A DNA stretch of 64,000 nt from Tessaracoccus flavescens. Lineage in GTDB: Bacteria; Actinomycetota; Actinomycetes; Propionibacteriales; Propionibacteriaceae. The stretch spans positions 620,001 through 684,000 of the forward strand of contig NZ_CP019607.1 of NCBI RefSeq assembly GCF_001998865.1, written 5' to 3'. Shown in pieces: positions 63,145-64,000 of this stretch; positions within the stretch are counted from its first letter, which is position 1; every line of letters starts with the position of its first letter. The translations under genes were made by a program, and so were the position numbers. The notes below the pieces were generated by a model. The model worked only from the letters and a program-made list of their open reading frames with translations, made no database searches and had not been told where the DNA came from.

Positions 63145-64000
63145 ATGGCCCAGCGCAAAGCGATCACCACGGCCCAGGCGAAGGCATGGACGAAGGCGAC
63201 CAAGGCGGAGAAGGCCGCGATTCTGGACGCGGTGGTCCAGGTCACCGGCTGGCATCGCGATCATGCCCGCAAGATGCTGCGCCGCGCCGCGACCGGTCAG
63301 ATGCCCGGGCCCCGCAAACCCCGAGAGGCGATCAGGCGCTACGACACACACGTCACCGAAGCATTGGTGCGGTGCTGGGCCATGCTCGACGGGATCGCCT
63401 CGAAACGTCTCGCAGCCGCCTTGCCACGGTTGCTGGCCGCGCTGGAACGCCTCGACCGACTCGACATGAGCGTCGAGGTCCGTGACCAGCTCCTGGCCAT
63501 GTCACCGGCCACCATGGACCGGCACCTGCAGCCCTACCGCACCGGACTGATCGCTGCCAAAGGCATCGCCCACACCAAACCCGGCTCGTTGTTGAAGTCC
63601 TCGATTCCGCTCAAGACCTGGGCCGAGTGGAACGACACCGAACCCGGGTTCATCGAGATCGACCTGGTCGGCCACGAAGGCGGCGACAACAACGGCACCT
63701 TCCACTACAGCCTCAACGCCACCGACATCGCCACCGGCTGGACCGAAACCTGCACCGTGCGCTCCAAAGGCGAACGCATCGTCGCCGCTGGCCTCGACCA
63801 ACTCATCGGCCGGTTCCCGTTCCTGATCCTGGGAATCCACTCCGACAACGGATCCGAGTTCATCAACCACCACCTCTCCCGCTACTGCAACCTGCGCCAG
63901 ATCACCTTCACCCGCGGCCGGCCCTCCCACTCCAACGACCAAGCCCACATCGAGCAAAAGAACTGGTCGATCGTGCGCCGCGCCGTCGGCTACTGGCGCT
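63145..64000 (+). CDS. IS transposase, integrase catalytic type (3' end beyond window)
   Basis: At least 285 residues, open at the right edge. N-terminal AKAWTKATKAEKAAILDAVV then QVTGWHRDHARKMLRRA, like the transposase at 45889-47145. Catalytic Asp in GFIEIDLVGHEG, Asp in GIHSDNGSEFINH, Glu in DQAHIEQKNWSIVRR. ATG at 63145 is used; an in-frame ATG 12 bases upstream is possible. Confidence 0.88.
   Translation, partial: MAQRKAITTAQAKAWTKATKAEKAAILDAVVQVTGWHRDHARKMLRRAATGQMPGPRKPREAIRRYDTHVTEALVRCWAMLDGIASKRLAAALPRLLAALERLDRLDMSVEVRDQLLAMSPATMDRHLQPYRTGLIAAKGIAHTKPGSLLKSSIPLKTWAEWNDTEPGFIEIDLVGHEGGDNNGTFHYSLNATDIATGWTETCTVRSKGERIVAAGLDQLIGRFPFLILGIHSDNGSEFINHHLSRYCNLRQITFTRGRPSHSNDQAHIEQKNWSIVRRAVGYWR

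Larger units (their letters stand above)
63056..64000. mobile_element. IS element, left part (cut by window edge)
   Basis: Starts with the repeated TTGACTCA/ATGCCCGCGTAG motifs and contains an rve-type transposase gene that runs past the right edge. It lies directly upstream of the rplJ leader, where rplK-rplA is usual. Confidence 0.75.

Overview
The window looks like the chromosome of a high-GC, facultatively fermentative actinobacterium, probably of the Propionibacteriaceae (Tessaracoccus-like). The reasons are the codon use, the actinobacterial RpoB/RpoC/S12/EF-Tu sequences, pyruvate formate-lyase with its activase, an NAD-type malic enzyme, an encapsulin with a DyP peroxidase, and leaderless-type promoters. 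The genus is an inference; no rRNA or tRNA gene was seen.

Reading along the minus strand from the right edge, the translation/transcription backbone is an IS element (63.0-64.0 kb, cut by the edge), the L10 leader, rplJ, rplL, rpoB, rpoC (62.8-53.9 kb), an insertion-riddled secreted protein gene (53.7-47.3 kb), another IS (47.2-45.8 kb), and rpsL-rpsG-fusA-tuf (45.5-41.1 kb). The S10 operon (rpsJ-rplC-rplD), which in most bacteria follows tuf closely, only appears at 1.67 kb, 39.4 kb away. That 39-kb interval holds accessory genes. From left to right they are: a Pro/Gln-rich membrane protein; pflB-pflA; a broken lacZ that contains about 4.7 kb of foreign DNA; a Nudix hydrolase; a small membrane protein; an SF2 helicase; a cluster of unrecognised paralogous membrane proteins (16.3-23.5 kb) surrounding a frameshifted ABC exporter and a glutathione transferase-like protein; a DyP-encapsulin operon; malic enzyme; gltX with a GNAT remnant; a DUF4112-like protein; glnS; an 8.0-kb transposon carrying a sugar ABC transporter; and the LamG/fucosidase-like gene that the transposon split.

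Mobile DNA shapes the window. (i) The 8.0-kb transposon (31673-39686) has matching ends, an 8-bp target duplication, a TniB-type ATPase, two serine recombinases and carbohydrate-uptake cargo. (ii) A Tn554-like element with three recombination genes (48874-52001) sits inside an IS3 element, which itself sits inside a lamin-tail-domain gene. (iii) lacZ is interrupted by the tail of an Rhs protein with a GIY-YIG-like toxin tip and an Imm26-like immunity gene, two ISL3 elements and a TRAP-transporter fragment. The non-IS parts read like alphaproteobacterial DNA. (iv) Two related DDE-type IS elements flank the rpoBC/rpsL region.

Frameshifts occur many times in lacZ, the ABC exporter, the LamG protein and other accessory genes, while about 20 kb of housekeeping genes have none. 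This pattern fits real, recent gene decay better than random sequencing error. The encapsulin-DyP pair looks intact and functional: the DyP ends in a recognisable cargo-loading peptide. Many monocistronic genes between 13.6 and 31 kb have a TAnnnT hexamer 6-7 nt before the start codon, which suggests leaderless transcription.
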